The position numbers and the translations under genes are program-made. This document shows positions 18,281 to 27,796 of a stretch of DNA of 64,000 nt, in pieces (position 1 is the stretch's first letter; the number at the start of each line of letters is the position of its first letter). Source of the stretch: Paenibacillus polymyxa M1. Lineage in GTDB: Bacteria > Bacillota > Bacilli > Paenibacillales > Paenibacillaceae. The stretch is taken from the NCBI RefSeq assembly GCF_000237325.1, contig NC_017542.1, forward strand, positions 2,053,501 through 2,117,500. The letters are read 5' to 3'. The notes beneath the pieces were generated by a model. It was not told the origin of the DNA. It did not search any database and saw only the letters and a program-made list of their open reading frames with translations.

Positions 18281-19636
18281 ATGTCAAAAAGTGTTTCTTC
18301 GTCCTTTATTATTATTATAGGATCGATGCTATTTGCCTTATTTTTTGGTGCAGGGAATCTAATCTTCCCACCTATGCTTGGTCAAATGGCTGGAGAGAAT
18401 GTATGGATAGCCAATGCGGGTTTCTTGGTTACCGGAGTTGGTTTACCGTTACTAGCCATCACTGCCTTTGTTTTTTCAGGCAAAAGCAATTTACAAACTT
18501 TAGCGAGTCGGGTACATCCTGTATTCGGGATTGTCTTTACAACGATCCTTTATCTAGCCATTGGCCCTTTATATGCAATTCCAAGAACCGGTAGTGTGTC
18601 GTTTGAAATTGGAGTAAAACCTTTCTTTTCAAACCATACAGATCATCCTGTCGCACTTTTTGTATTTACAATTCTTTTTTTTGGAGTTGCATGCTTGTTA
18701 TCACTTAACCCTACAAAAATTATTGATGTGATCGGAAAGTTTTTAACCCCCATTAAATTGACATTCATTGGAATCCTGGTGGTTGTAGCTCTTATTCACC
18801 CCATAGGAGCCTTCCAAGCACCTGCTGAAGGCTATACTTCGCACGTCTTTTTCAAAGGTTTTCAAGAAGGTTATTTAACATTGGATGCTCTTGTAGCCTT
18901 TATTTTTGGAATTATCATTGTGAATGCAATTAAGGAAAGAGGAGTTACTGCCAAAAAAGAGCTGATGATTATTTGTGCCAAATCGATAACCATCGCGGTT
19001 GTCCTCTTAGCATTTATCTATACGTCTCTTGCCTACATGGGAGCTTCTAGCGTTGAAAAACTGGGTGTTTTAGAAAATGGTGCTGAGGTGTTAGCCAAGG
19101 TTTCATCCTATTATTTTGGATCTTACGGCTCCATTTTATTAGGCTTAATGATTACAGTAGCGTGTTTAACGACAAGCGTAGGGCTTATTACGTCCTGTTC
19201 TTCCTTTTTTCATACATTGTTTCCGAAAGTTTCTTATAAAAGAATTGCTCTCATGTTATCCATATTTAGTACCATTGTAGCCAATATAGGTTTAACACAG
19301 CTCATTAAGGTTTCAACGCCAGTGTTAATTGCAATATATCCTATTGCGATTTCTCTAATATTTTTAACATTTTTACATTCCGTGTTTAAAGGAAAATCAG
19401 AAGTATATCAAGGCAGTTTAATATTAACCTTCATTGTTAGTCTATTTGACGGCTTGAATGCTGCTGGAATAAAAATCAAAGTAATTAATGACTTTTTCAC
19501 TCAAATTCTTCCGCTATATGATGTAGGATTAGGCTGGTTAATTCCCTCTGTTTTAGGAGGAGTAGGAGGTTATATATTCTACTATATTAAACGAAGAAAA
19601 ATTGTCCTTATACCTATGAAGCCAAAAAATAAATGA
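18281..19636 (+). CDS. brnQ: Branched-chain amino acid:cation symporter BrnQ
   Basis: A 451-residue protein with 12 hydrophobic helices. The N-terminus contains LFALFFGAGNLIFPPMLGQMAG, the hallmark of the LIVCS family, and LYLAIGPLYAIPRTGSVSFE follows. These transporters import Leu, Ile and Val with Na+ or H+. TTGGAGGATTTATT fixes the ATG at 18281. The gene is more AT-rich than its neighbours. A strong bidirectional terminator separates it from the convergent araC-type gene. Confidence 0.92.
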   Translation: MSKSVSSSFIIIIGSMLFALFFGAGNLIFPPMLGQMAGENVWIANAGFLVTGVGLPLLAITAFVFSGKSNLQTLASRVHPVFGIVFTTILYLAIGPLYAIPRTGSVSFEIGVKPFFSNHTDHPVALFVFTILFFGVACLLSLNPTKIIDVIGKFLTPIKLTFIGILVVVALIHPIGAFQAPAEGYTSHVFFKGFQEGYLTLDALVAFIFGIIIVNAIKERGVTAKKELMIICAKSITIAVVLLAFIYTSLAYMGASSVEKLGVLENGAEVLAKVSSYYFGSYGSILLGLMITVACLTTSVGLITSCSSFFHTLFPKVSYKRIALMLSIFSTIVANIGLTQLIKVSTPVLIAIYPIAISLIFLTFLHSVFKGKSEVYQGSLILTFIVSLFDGLNAAGIKIKVINDFFTQILPLYDVGLGWLIPSVLGGVGGYIFYYIKRRKIVLIPMKPKNK

Positions 19637-19669
19637 TTTGCTTATTCGGTGAATTGGACATGTATAACA

Positions 19670-19732
19670 AAAAAGAAAGAACGAACGGAGAACTGGATCT
19701 TCCGCTCGTTCTTTCTTTTTTGTAACTTTACT
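19670..19732. terminator. Bidirectional terminator between brnQ and the AraC-type gene
   Basis: A long stem formed by AAAAAAGAAAGAACGA and TCGTTCTTTCTTTTTT with a partly paired apex. A-run and T-run on opposite sides serve both strands. Confidence 0.85.
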
Positions 19733-19761
19733 GGCTGCGATTCAAATCAAAATCATGCTTT

Positions 19762-20682
19762 TCAGTCTGTTATAGCAGGGACAGCAAGCGCCTGATCTGC
19801 TTCGTGCTGCTTGCGGTATAGCGAAGGAGTCAGGCCGTTCCATTTTTTAAAGGTTGCAATAAAATAGCTTAGATTTTCAAATCCCACATCCAGCGCAATA
19901 TCAACTACTTTGCGGTCACTTTGCTCTAGCAACCTGCAAGCCTTTTGAATCCGCTGATAGTTGATATATTCAACCGGACTTTTCTGCACCATCTGCTTGA
20001 AGAAACGACAGAAATGTCCCTCGCTCATCCCAACCTCATCTGAGATCTCTCGCAAACGAATGGGCTCATGCGCATGACTGTTGATGTACGCCAGTGCTTT
20101 TTTGATCCGTTCGATCTTGTTGCGTTGACTCGCCATAACCACGTCTTCTCCGTTAGCCGGAGTCATATGCGGGAACAGGCAGGCGATTATGCTATAGAGT
20201 TGTGCTTTGGTGGTCAGCTCACGGGCAGGCGCATTCTGTTCATGGCTGGTGATAATACGTTTCAACGCGGTCAATAGCTCCTGCTCCCAAGACTGTACAC
20301 CGCGAATGTGAGGGGGAGGGACGAGCTTTTTATGGATAAACGGTTCAATAAACTGGGTCTGAACTGTATCTTGCGTGCGGCTGTGCAGCATGTCCGGGTG
20401 AAACACCACCGCAGAAAATACACAGCGAGGACTTTTTTGTAAATAACCGGCGTGAAGCTCGCCACTGTTTACAAAAAGGGCTTCACCTTCGCTAACCTCC
20501 GTATAGATCATATCCGTCTGAAATACAGCGCTCCCCTGTTCTACTACGATAAACTCCATTTCCTCATGCCAATGGGACTCCAATATACGATTTCCGTTCA
20601 ATTGCTCTACGCTCGGATATACGCTGACTGGATACATGGGATTGCCGTGAATACGATTTTCTCGTAACATTTCCCTTTGCAT
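19762..20682 (-). CDS. AraC family transcription regulator
   Basis: A 306-residue regulator. The first 140 residues form a cupin sensor domain (ESHWHEEMEFIVVEQGSAVFQ, VNSGELHAGYL), and residues 195-295 hold two helix-turn-helix units (IRLREISDEVGMSEGHFCRFFKQ and KVVDIALDVGFENLSYFIATFKKW). GAAAGGAATC sets the ATG at 20682; an in-frame ATG at 20703 lies inside the ribosome binding site region. It is divergent from the GH31 gene, with a 21-bp-spaced direct repeat between them, so it probably activates that gene in response to a xyloside-type sugar. Confidence 0.88.
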   Translation of the reverse strand: MQREMLRENRIHGNPMYPVSVYPSVEQLNGNRILESHWHEEMEFIVVEQGSAVFQTDMIYTEVSEGEALFVNSGELHAGYLQKSPRCVFSAVVFHPDMLHSRTQDTVQTQFIEPFIHKKLVPPPHIRGVQSWEQELLTALKRIITSHEQNAPARELTTKAQLYSIIACLFPHMTPANGEDVVMASQRNKIERIKKALAYINSHAHEPIRLREISDEVGMSEGHFCRFFKQMVQKSPVEYINYQRIQKACRLLEQSDRKVVDIALDVGFENLSYFIATFKKWNGLTPSLYRKQHEADQALAVPAITD

Positions 20683-20718
20683 TTCAATGATTCCTTTCGG
20701 CAAACTGATTTATATAGA

Positions 20719-20752
20719 AAACATCAAAATATTGATACTAAACGTCAAAATA
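20719..20752 (+). promoter_or_regulatory. Tandem half-sites for the AraC-type regulator
   Basis: AAACATCAAAATA (20719-20731) and AAACGTCAAAATA (20740-20752) match at 12 of 13 positions and are offset by exactly 21 bp, two helical turns. This is the geometry of AraC I1-I2. A TATAGT box for the GH31 gene lies at 20786-20791 with no good -35 box, as expected for an activated promoter. Confidence 0.6.
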
Positions 20753-20863
20753 GAAGAAGTAAACCCTTACATAAATCAATATTATTATAGTAAGGATTTC
20801 GAAAAAATCCAATAAGCGATTTGGGATCAAGGAATATAAAAGTCGAGACGGAGGAAGAGACAG

Positions 20864-23188
20864 ATGAAATTTACTGATGGCTATTGGTTGGTTCGCAAGG
20901 GCTATGAAATACAAAATCCTGCTGACATCCGTGATATCGTGACGGACGATGCTTCCATGACGGTATATGCAGCAACCCACCGGATCGAGCACAAAGGGGA
21001 TACGCTGAACGGGGCGTTACTGAAAGCGACCTACAGCTCTCCCATGCCGAATGTTATTCGGGTGCGTCTGAACCACCATAAGGGACGGGTGCATCATGGA
21101 CCAGATTTTGAAATTCACACATTGCCGACAGAGGTGGCTATTACGGTGGGTGAGGATGTAGCGGTGCTGAAAAGCGGCGATCTGAGTGTGCGAGTCGGTC
21201 GTGGAAAGAGCTGGGACGTAGGCTTTTATGTCAAGGATCGTAAAGTCACAGGCAGTGGGCATCGGGGACCAGGCTATATTACGGACCCACAAGACCAGCC
21301 TTTTTTCCGAGAGCAGCTGGAGCTGGGCATGGGGGAGTACGTATACGGTCTTGGAGAGCGTTTCACTCCGTTTGTGAAAAATGGTCAGGTCGTTGATATT
21401 TGGAATGAAGATGGCGGGACCAGCAGTGAACAGGCGTACAAAAACATTCCATTTTATTTATCCAATAAAGGGTACGGTGTATTCGTCAATCATCCGGAAA
21501 AGGTATCCTATGAGATTGCGTCGGAAAATGTTTCGAAGGTACAGTTTAGCGTTTCTGGCGAATCGTTAGAGTATTTTATTATTGGTGGAGCTAATCCTAA
21601 GGAGGTACTTGATAATTATACCAAGCTGACAGGCAAGCCTGCATTGCCGCCGGCCTGGACCTTTGGTTTGTGGCTGACCACTTCGTTCACGACTGATTAT
21701 GATGAAGCGACAGTAAACCATTTTGTGGACGGGATGGCTGAACGGGATCTGCCACTCTCGGTATTCCATTTTGACTGCTTCTGGATGAAGGAATACCAAT
21801 GGTGCGATTTCCAGTGGGATCAAGATATGTTTCCAGATCCGGAAGGCATGCTGCAGAGATTGAAAGCTAAAGGTCTCAAAATTTGCGCATGGATCAATCC
21901 GTATATTGCAGAAAAGTCCATTTTGTTTGATGAAGGCATGGAGAATGGCTACTTGGTTAAAACAGCCGATGGCAGTGTGTGGCAGTGGGACATGTGGCAG
22001 GCGGGAATGGGGCTGGTTGACTTCACGAATCCGGCTGCAGTTGCCTGGTATCAGGATAAGCTGAAGGTGCTGATCGATCAAGGCGTGGATTGCTTCAAAA
22101 CCGACTTTGGTGAGCGTATTCCAACAGATGTAGTTTATTATGATGGCTCTGATCCAATGAAAATGCATAATTACTATACGCATTTGTACAACAAAGCTGT
22201 GTTTGATGTGCTGGAGGAAAAGCTGGGCAAAAATGAAGCCGCATTATTTGCACGTTCTGCCACAGCCGGGGGACAACAGTTCCCAGTTCACTGGGGCGGA
22301 GACTGCTCGTCCACGTATGAGTCGATGGCAGAATCCTTGCGGGGCGGATTATCACTTGGCTTGAGTGGTTTTGGCTTCTGGAGCCATGATATTAGCGGCT
22401 TTGAACTAACGGCTGCGCCGGACTTATACAAACGGTGGGTACAGTTTGGACTGTTATCCTCCCATAGCCGTCTACACGGAAATGTGTCATACCGTGTTCC
22501 TTGGCTGTTTGACGAAGAGTCAGTCGACGTAGTGCGCAGCTTTACCAAACTCAAATGCTCGCTGATGCCACACCTGTATGCAGCTGCTGTGGAATCCTCG
22601 GTGAAGGGACTGCCGATGATGCGGGCTATGGTTTTGGAATTCCCGCAGGACCCTACCTGTGCTACGCTGGATCTACAATACATGCTGGGGGATTCCATTT
22701 TGGTAGCTCCGATCTTTAATAAAGAAGGCAATGTACAGTATTATGTACCAGAGGGTCAATGGACGAATTTGCTAACGAATGAAATCGTATCTGGCGGTCG
22801 TTGGGTCAACGAGCAACATGATTTTACAACCTTGCCTGTGCTCGTGAAGCCAAACACATTGCTGGCTATCGGTCATGAGGATCGTCGTCCGGATTATGAT
22901 TATGCAGATCAAGTAGCGCTTCATTTGTTTGAACTAGGTGAGGGGCAACAGGCCCGCACGGTCATCGTGAATACATCAGGTGAAGAAGAGCTAACGGTTA
23001 CTGCCAGCCGCAAGGATTCTGTCATTACGGTGAAGGCCGAAGGTGCCGTTAAACCGTGGTCTTTAGTACTGCGCGGTATCCATGAGGCTGTTCAAGTGAA
23101 GGAAGGCACTAGTCTGGCTGGAGAACAGGGGTTAATCATTACACCAGCCTCCAGCGGACAGCAAGAGCTCACTATTCACTTGGCCTAG
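20864..23188 (+). CDS. Alpha-xylosidase, glycoside hydrolase family 31 (YicI type)
   Basis: A 774-residue cytosolic enzyme, the same length class as E. coli YicI (772). It starts MKFTDGYWLVRKGYE as in YicI. The nucleophile is Asp414 in FKTDFGERIPTD and the acid/base is Asp480 in HWGGDCSS, two residues before the YicI numbering. FHFDCFWMKEYQWCDFQWD and FWSHDISGFE complete the active site. YicI-type enzymes release alpha-linked xylose from isoprimeverose and xyloglucan oligosaccharides. GGAGGAAG precedes the ATG. Its regulator is the divergent AraC-type gene. No transporter is adjacent. Confidence 0.93.
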   Translation: MKFTDGYWLVRKGYEIQNPADIRDIVTDDASMTVYAATHRIEHKGDTLNGALLKATYSSPMPNVIRVRLNHHKGRVHHGPDFEIHTLPTEVAITVGEDVAVLKSGDLSVRVGRGKSWDVGFYVKDRKVTGSGHRGPGYITDPQDQPFFREQLELGMGEYVYGLGERFTPFVKNGQVVDIWNEDGGTSSEQAYKNIPFYLSNKGYGVFVNHPEKVSYEIASENVSKVQFSVSGESLEYFIIGGANPKEVLDNYTKLTGKPALPPAWTFGLWLTTSFTTDYDEATVNHFVDGMAERDLPLSVFHFDCFWMKEYQWCDFQWDQDMFPDPEGMLQRLKAKGLKICAWINPYIAEKSILFDEGMENGYLVKTADGSVWQWDMWQAGMGLVDFTNPAAVAWYQDKLKVLIDQGVDCFKTDFGERIPTDVVYYDGSDPMKMHNYYTHLYNKAVFDVLEEKLGKNEAALFARSATAGGQQFPVHWGGDCSSTYESMAESLRGGLSLGLSGFGFWSHDISGFELTAAPDLYKRWVQFGLLSSHSRLHGNVSYRVPWLFDEESVDVVRSFTKLKCSLMPHLYAAAVESSVKGLPMMRAMVLEFPQDPTCATLDLQYMLGDSILVAPIFNKEGNVQYYVPEGQWTNLLTNEIVSGGRWVNEQHDFTTLPVLVKPNTLLAIGHEDRRPDYDYADQVALHLFELGEGQQARTVIVNTSGEEELTVTASRKDSVITVKAEGAVKPWSLVLRGIHEAVQVKEGTSLAGEQGLIITPASSGQQELTIHLA

Positions 23189-23241
23189 GTTAGGAGTTCA
23201 TCCGTGGATGGATAGATTATAATGTAGCGATTATATTGCAA

Positions 23242-23283
23242 AAAAAAGGGCTTGCCTGATACAAACAGGCAAGCCCTTTTTGA
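23242..23283. terminator. Bidirectional terminator
   Basis: AAAAGGGCTTGCCTG pairs perfectly with CAGGCAAGCCCTTTTT around a 7-base loop. It separates the convergent GH31 and beta-lactamase-fold genes. Confidence 0.9.
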
Positions 23284-23332
23284 TGTGGCATCCGATAAAG
23301 AATATCTTCAACTTTAGCATTGATATCATACC

Positions 23333-24286
23333 CTATGCATTTTGCTGAAGTAGGAGTGGTACAAGGTACTGCCGGAAAATATCCACAGGAGTCCGTTTCT
23401 TTTTAAATTTATCAGCCGTGAGGACAATTACCAAGTCATAAGAGGGGACCACAATAATGTATTGCCCACCAAAGCCGAGTGCGTAAAAAAAGTCTGTTTC
23501 CGTTCCTGTCTCTCTCTCATCTGAAAAGGAAGAAGCCCACCAGTGACAGCCGTAATATGCTTTTTGTGGTTTGGAGGCTGGAAGAAATGGACGGGTCGAA
23601 TATCGGACGGTCTCTGTCTGGATGATCTGCCGTCCTTCCCAGCTTCCTTCGTTCAGATAAAGTCGCCCGAATTTGAGCATGTCCAGCGGTCTGAGATGCA
23701 GCCCAAAGCCCCCGGTGTGAGTGCCTTGCGGATCGGTTTCCCACTGATAGTTATCGATACCAAGTGGCTGGAATAATTGCTCCTCGGCAAATTCAGCAAC
23801 GGCTTGTCCAGAGGCAGAACGCAGCAAGGTGGCCAAAAGTTGAGAACAGCCAGAGCTGTACTCCATTCGCGTACCTGGTATATCCGATAATGGCTGTGAA
23901 AGCACAAATTGCACCCAATCGGACGTTTTGCTCATGGTAGGAAAAGAATTTTGTCCCCCAAATTCCGTCCAATTAAAGCCAGCAGACATCGTCAGCAGGT
24001 GTTCAATCGTAATATCACGCTTTCGAGGGTCACTGTCTTTGGCTAACTGGGGAAAAAATTCGAGGATCGGTGTCTCTGGTTTGGGTACCAGTCGTTGATC
24101 CATAGCAATACTAACTAATGCAGAAATCACACTTTTGGTACAGGAATTTATTTTATAGAGTTCGTTGGCGAATTGAGGCTCACGGTAGTAATCCATGATC
24201 GTATGTCCCTGTTGCTCAATAAGACAGCTACGGGTTTCCAACTCGTTAAGCACGTGAATAAGTGGTTTGAGCTCCAGACTTTTCAT
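23333..24286 (-). CDS. Serine hydrolase with class C beta-lactamase fold
   Basis: A 317-residue protein without signal peptide, so probably cytosolic. SCTK at residues 48-51 gives the nucleophile Ser48 and base Lys51, and EYSSG provides the Tyr of the YxN-type motif. The usual HTG/KTG triad is replaced by GFGGQ. LTMSAGFNWTEFG and FQPLGIDNYQWETD are typical of the EstB / 6-aminohexanoate-dimer hydrolase branch. Substrate unknown: likely an esterase, amidase or D-aminopeptidase, not an antibiotic-resistance enzyme. AAGGAGGATCTGC precedes the ATG. Confidence 0.82.
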   Translation of the reverse strand: MKSLELKPLIHVLNELETRSCLIEQQGHTIMDYYREPQFANELYKINSCTKSVISALVSIAMDQRLVPKPETPILEFFPQLAKDSDPRKRDITIEHLLTMSAGFNWTEFGGQNSFPTMSKTSDWVQFVLSQPLSDIPGTRMEYSSGCSQLLATLLRSASGQAVAEFAEEQLFQPLGIDNYQWETDPQGTHTGGFGLHLRPLDMLKFGRLYLNEGSWEGRQIIQTETVRYSTRPFLPASKPQKAYYGCHWWASSFSDERETGTETDFFYALGFGGQYIIVVPSYDLVIVLTADKFKKKRTPVDIFRQYLVPLLLQQNA

Positions 24287-24489
24287 GCAGATCCTCCTTG
24301 AGGCTTATAGCATACCATTACATAGTATATCATTTTTAACCATCCGAGTCCGACAAGTATAAACGAATAATGATTCTTATCTTTTTCCCTAATTTGAATT
24401 TTTTTGTTTTTTGATATTAATAAATATATATATGTTCACTAAAAAGACACAAATATATTTGAAAATCTATACACTTTTTCGGTTTCATT

Positions 24490-24516
24490 TAAAAAAACAG
24501 CTCAATAAAACGATAT
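24490..24516 (+). promoter_or_regulatory. Sigma-D (flagellar/chemotaxis) promoter
   Basis: TAAA (24490-24493), 15 bases, then AACGATAT (24509-24516), against the B. subtilis sigma-D consensus TAAA-N15-GCCGATAT. It is 47 bases before the chemoreceptor start, as expected for a motility-regulon gene. Confidence 0.65.
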
Positions 24517-24562
24517 ATAGTAAGTTGAACATTTTATTTTGAAACAACTGGGGGACCAATTC

Positions 24563-26281
24563 ATGAACTTAACAATTAAGGCCAAAATGATTCTCAGCGC
24601 GATACTGATCCCAAGTGTGATTGCTGCCATGCTGCTGACCAATTACATTTTAAGTATACATAGTGAGAACGAGTACAAAGATATTATGAACCGTGAAGAG
24701 ACGATTGCGTATAACTCCAAGTCTCTGCAATTTTTGTTAAACGGGATATCCAATGATGAGCGGGCATATTTGTTGACTCGTGACGAACAGTATGGGAACG
24801 AGATCGGAAACAAGCAAAGTGAAGTTGCAAAGTTGTTACAGGAGACAGAAGCTCTGCTCAATACAGGCAATGAGGATACAAAGAAGAAGATGACTGATCT
24901 CAAAACAGGGATTAATACCTATATGAATCAAGTTCATACTCTACTGACCACAGCGGGGTATAAGAGTACAAGAGATGATGCCTTCCCGCCATTTTCTGAA
25001 TTGCTCGATGATTTTGAAAACGAACGGGTTTTGCGCAAGCAACTTGATACCAAGGTGGTAGCATTTGTCAAAGCGCAGGAAGATATGGTAACGGTGAAAA
25101 TACAGCAGGCGCACCAAACGATGACGAATACAACCTTAATTACGAGCATTGTAGGACTTTTGGTTATTATTTACAGTATTGCTCAATCTATCGTTTTGAT
25201 TCGTTCTATTCGTCCATTACACCATATGAATGAGCAGTTGTTGCAAATGTCTCAAGGTGGAGGAGATTTGCGAAGTAGACTGGATATTACGTCCAAAGAC
25301 GAAATCGGTATGATTGCGAGCTCCTACAACAAGCTTATTGAAGGATTCCGCAATATCATTGTGGATGCTCAGGATACGGCTCGTACATTAACTGTAACCG
25401 CAGAGCGTGTTAACGTCAGTACTGAGGAAATGAATCAGGCCAATCGTCATACCTCCGGTGTAATGGAAGAGCTTGCGACTGGTATGGAGCATCAGGTCGA
25501 TGATATTACACAAACTACAGATACCATAAAAGAGCTTGCCAACGAGCTTGAACGGATTGCTGCCACAAGCGAGCAGGTATATGAATTGTCTGATACAGCT
25601 GCTAAAGATGCAGAAGCAGGGGAACAATCGATTGGTAAGGCTATGCGTCAGATGGAGAAGGTAAGCGAAAGTGTAGACAGCTCTGCACGTGCTGTACGTT
25701 CACTTAGTGAACAGGCGGAGCAGATTGGCATGATCGGATCTGTTATTACCGGATTTGCCAAACAGACTGGAATGCTGGCGCTTAATGCGTCCATTGAAGC
25801 GGCAAGAGCGGGAGAACAGGGCAAAGGATTTGCTGTTGTGGCCTCTGAGGTAAGAAGATTGTCCGAGCAAGTATCGGTTTCAGCAGCAGAAATCACACAG
25901 TTTGTGCAAAATATTCAGGAGCATGTTGGGCATGTCGCTTCAACCATGCAGTCTGGAACAGTTGAAGTGCAATCTGGCGTAAAGGTCATGCAATCCGCTG
26001 AAACTGCATTTCGTCAGATTGGAAGTTCCATTCAACAAGTCAGCGAGCAGATTCACAGTGTAAACCGGTCTGTAGAACAAATGTCCGGTGGATCTGAGCG
26101 AATGGTGAAGGCCGCGGAACGCATCCGTGAAGTAGCGGAGCAGACGGCAGGAGGAACCCAAAGCGTCAGTGCGGCGGCTGAAGAGCAACTGGCTTCCATG
26201 GAGGAAATTGCATCGTCCATTCATACTGTGGCGGATATGTCGCAATTGCTAAACGCAAGGGTCGGTGGTTTTAAAGTATAG
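24563..26281 (+). CDS. Methyl-accepting chemotaxis protein
   Basis: A 572-residue chemoreceptor. Membrane segments are near residues 8-30 and 190-213, flanking a mostly helical extracellular domain of about 160 residues that I could not assign to a ligand type (CHASE3/4HB-like). HAMP follows ([19 protein letters not shown]), then the signalling coiled coil with tip [20 protein letters not shown]. The ATG at 24563 follows CTGGGGGA; an in-frame TTG at 24539 lacks a ribosome binding site. Single-gene unit under a probable sigma-D promoter. Confidence 0.9.
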   Translation: MNLTIKAKMILSAILIPSVIAAMLLTNYILSIHSENEYKDIMNREETIAYNSKSLQFLLNGISNDERAYLLTRDEQYGNEIGNKQSEVAKLLQETEALLNTGNEDTKKKMTDLKTGINTYMNQVHTLLTTAGYKSTRDDAFPPFSELLDDFENERVLRKQLDTKVVAFVKAQEDMVTVKIQQAHQTMTNTTLITSIVGLLVIIYSIAQSIVLIRSIRPLHHMNEQLLQMSQGGGDLRSRLDITSKDEIGMIASSYNKLIEGFRNIIVDAQDTARTLTVTAERVNVSTEEMNQANRHTSGVMEELATGMEHQVDDITQTTDTIKELANELERIAATSEQVYELSDTAAKDAEAGEQSIGKAMRQMEKVSESVDSSARAVRSLSEQAEQIGMIGSVITGFAKQTGMLALNASIEAARAGEQGKGFAVVASEVRRLSEQVSVSAAEITQFVQNIQEHVGHVASTMQSGTVEVQSGVKVMQSAETAFRQIGSSIQQVSEQIHSVNRSVEQMSGGSERMVKAAERIREVAEQTAGGTQSVSAAAEEQLASMEEIASSIHTVADMSQLLNARVGGFKV

Positions 26282-26373
26282 CCGTATAAATTCCCACCAA
26301 TGTAAACACAATAATATCTGTTGAACGAATCTGGACAGCTGTGTGTTATTACTTTTGCAAAGGTGGTAACGGG

Positions 26374-27690
26374 ATGCAACAAAATAAAGGGAATCTGGTT
26401 GCATTAGGTTCCATCCCGCTGATGATGACGCTGGGTAATTCCATGCTGATTCCGGTTTTACCGGAAATCGGACGTAAGCTACATGTAAGCTCCTTTCGGA
26501 TTAGCATGTTGATTACAGTGTATGCGGTGGTGGCCATTTTACTGATACCGATTGCGGGCTATCTATCCGACCGATTTGGCCGTAAAGCAGTGATTGTTCC
26601 CTGTTTGATTCTGACTGTGATCGGAGGGGGAATTTCTGCGGTGGGAGCATGGTTGCTTCATGACCTGGCAGCATACTGGACCATTATTGCAGGTCGACTA
26701 CTTCAGGGCGCAGGAGCGGCAGGTGCTTTTCCTATAGTTATTCCGCTTGTGGGCGATCTGTACGAGAACGAGGATGAAGCCAGCAAGAACCTGGGGGTAG
26801 TCGAGACCTACAACACATTCGGTAAAGTATTAAGTCCGATTCTCGGTGCTGCGTTGGGCGCTATGCTATGGTTTTTGCCATTGGCAGTGATTCCGGGTCT
26901 CTGTCTGATTTCGCTTATTTTGGTCATTTGGCTGATCCATGTGCCCAAGCGTAAAAATCAACCGATTATGTTTCGAGAATTTGTGGGGAATGTGAAGCAG
27001 GTGCTTGTCGAAAAGGGACGCTGGCTCTATGCTATTTTTGCTATGGGCGGTATTTGCATGTTTGTCATTTTTGGCGTCTTGTTCTACTTATCCGACATAC
27101 TGGAAAGTCGCTACAACCTCCATGGCGTCTGGAAGGGCTTTGTGCTGGCTATACCGCTTATTTCCCTCTGTCTGTGCTCTTATTTAGGTGGCAAGGTTAT
27201 TGGCAAGCACAAAAAACGTATGAAATGGATCGGTTTCGGAGGTTTGGCCATATTGACGATTAGCTTTGCCATTCTCGGATTTTTTCAACATATTTATGCG
27301 GTGATTAGCCTGTTTACGCTAGGTGGCGGCGGTATTGGGCTCGCACTCCCTTGTTTGGATGCACTGATTACCAAAGGAATTGAAAAAGAGGAGCGCGGAA
27401 CCATCACTTCCTTGTACAGCAGCATGCGCTTTGTCGGAGTATCTTTAGGTCCGCCGGTTGTATCTTTGCTGATAGGCCGTAGTGGGCATGGTCTGCTTTT
27501 TGGCGTCATGGCCGCAGTGGGTGGAGTTGCGGCTCTGCTGATGTTATTTGCGGTCAAGCCAGAACAGGATGAACCAGCAGGGGACAAATCCAGTGATCGC
27601 AGCAATAAGAGTGAGGGAATGACATACATTTCTCGAGAAAAGCCTCCTTCTTCTAAGCTTAGACACAAAACCCCTGCGAAATATAAATAA
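26374..27690 (+). CDS. MFS drug/metabolite efflux transporter
   Basis: A 438-residue protein with about 12 membrane helices. Motif A is GYLSDRFGRKAVIVP between helices 2 and 3 and motif C-like GRLLQGAGAAGAFPIVIPLVGDLY is in helix 5, which marks a proton-driven exporter. The C-terminal 35 residues are polar and charged. Substrate unknown. The ATG at 26374 follows AAAGGTGG; upstream in-frame ATG at 26341 has no ribosome binding site. It is convergent with the next MFS gene. Confidence 0.82.
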   Translation: MQQNKGNLVALGSIPLMMTLGNSMLIPVLPEIGRKLHVSSFRISMLITVYAVVAILLIPIAGYLSDRFGRKAVIVPCLILTVIGGGISAVGAWLLHDLAAYWTIIAGRLLQGAGAAGAFPIVIPLVGDLYENEDEASKNLGVVETYNTFGKVLSPILGAALGAMLWFLPLAVIPGLCLISLILVIWLIHVPKRKNQPIMFREFVGNVKQVLVEKGRWLYAIFAMGGICMFVIFGVLFYLSDILESRYNLHGVWKGFVLAIPLISLCLCSYLGGKVIGKHKKRMKWIGFGGLAILTISFAILGFFQHIYAVISLFTLGGGGIGLALPCLDALITKGIEKEERGTITSLYSSMRFVGVSLGPPVVSLLIGRSGHGLLFGVMAAVGGVAALLMLFAVKPEQDEPAGDKSSDRSNKSEGMTYISREKPPSSKLRHKTPAKYK

Positions 27691-27700
27691 ATTGCAAATG

Positions 27701-27749
27701 AAAAAGTACCCGTTTTCCATGGAATTAAGCCATGGTAACGGGTGCTTTT
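27701..27749. terminator. Bidirectional terminator between two MFS genes
   Basis: AAAAGTACCCGTTttCCATGG pairs with CCATGGtAACGGGTGCTTTT around a 7-base loop. Confidence 0.85.
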
Positions 27750-27796
27750 GATATTTGAGCGAGTATAGATGGATACACTCATTCTAAAGAATAGTC

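Noticed and set aside
23333..24286. Beta-lactamase resistance gene
   Set aside because: The SxxK motif is present but there is no signal peptide, and the KTG box is replaced by GFGGQ, so an esterase or peptidase-like hydrolase is more probable.
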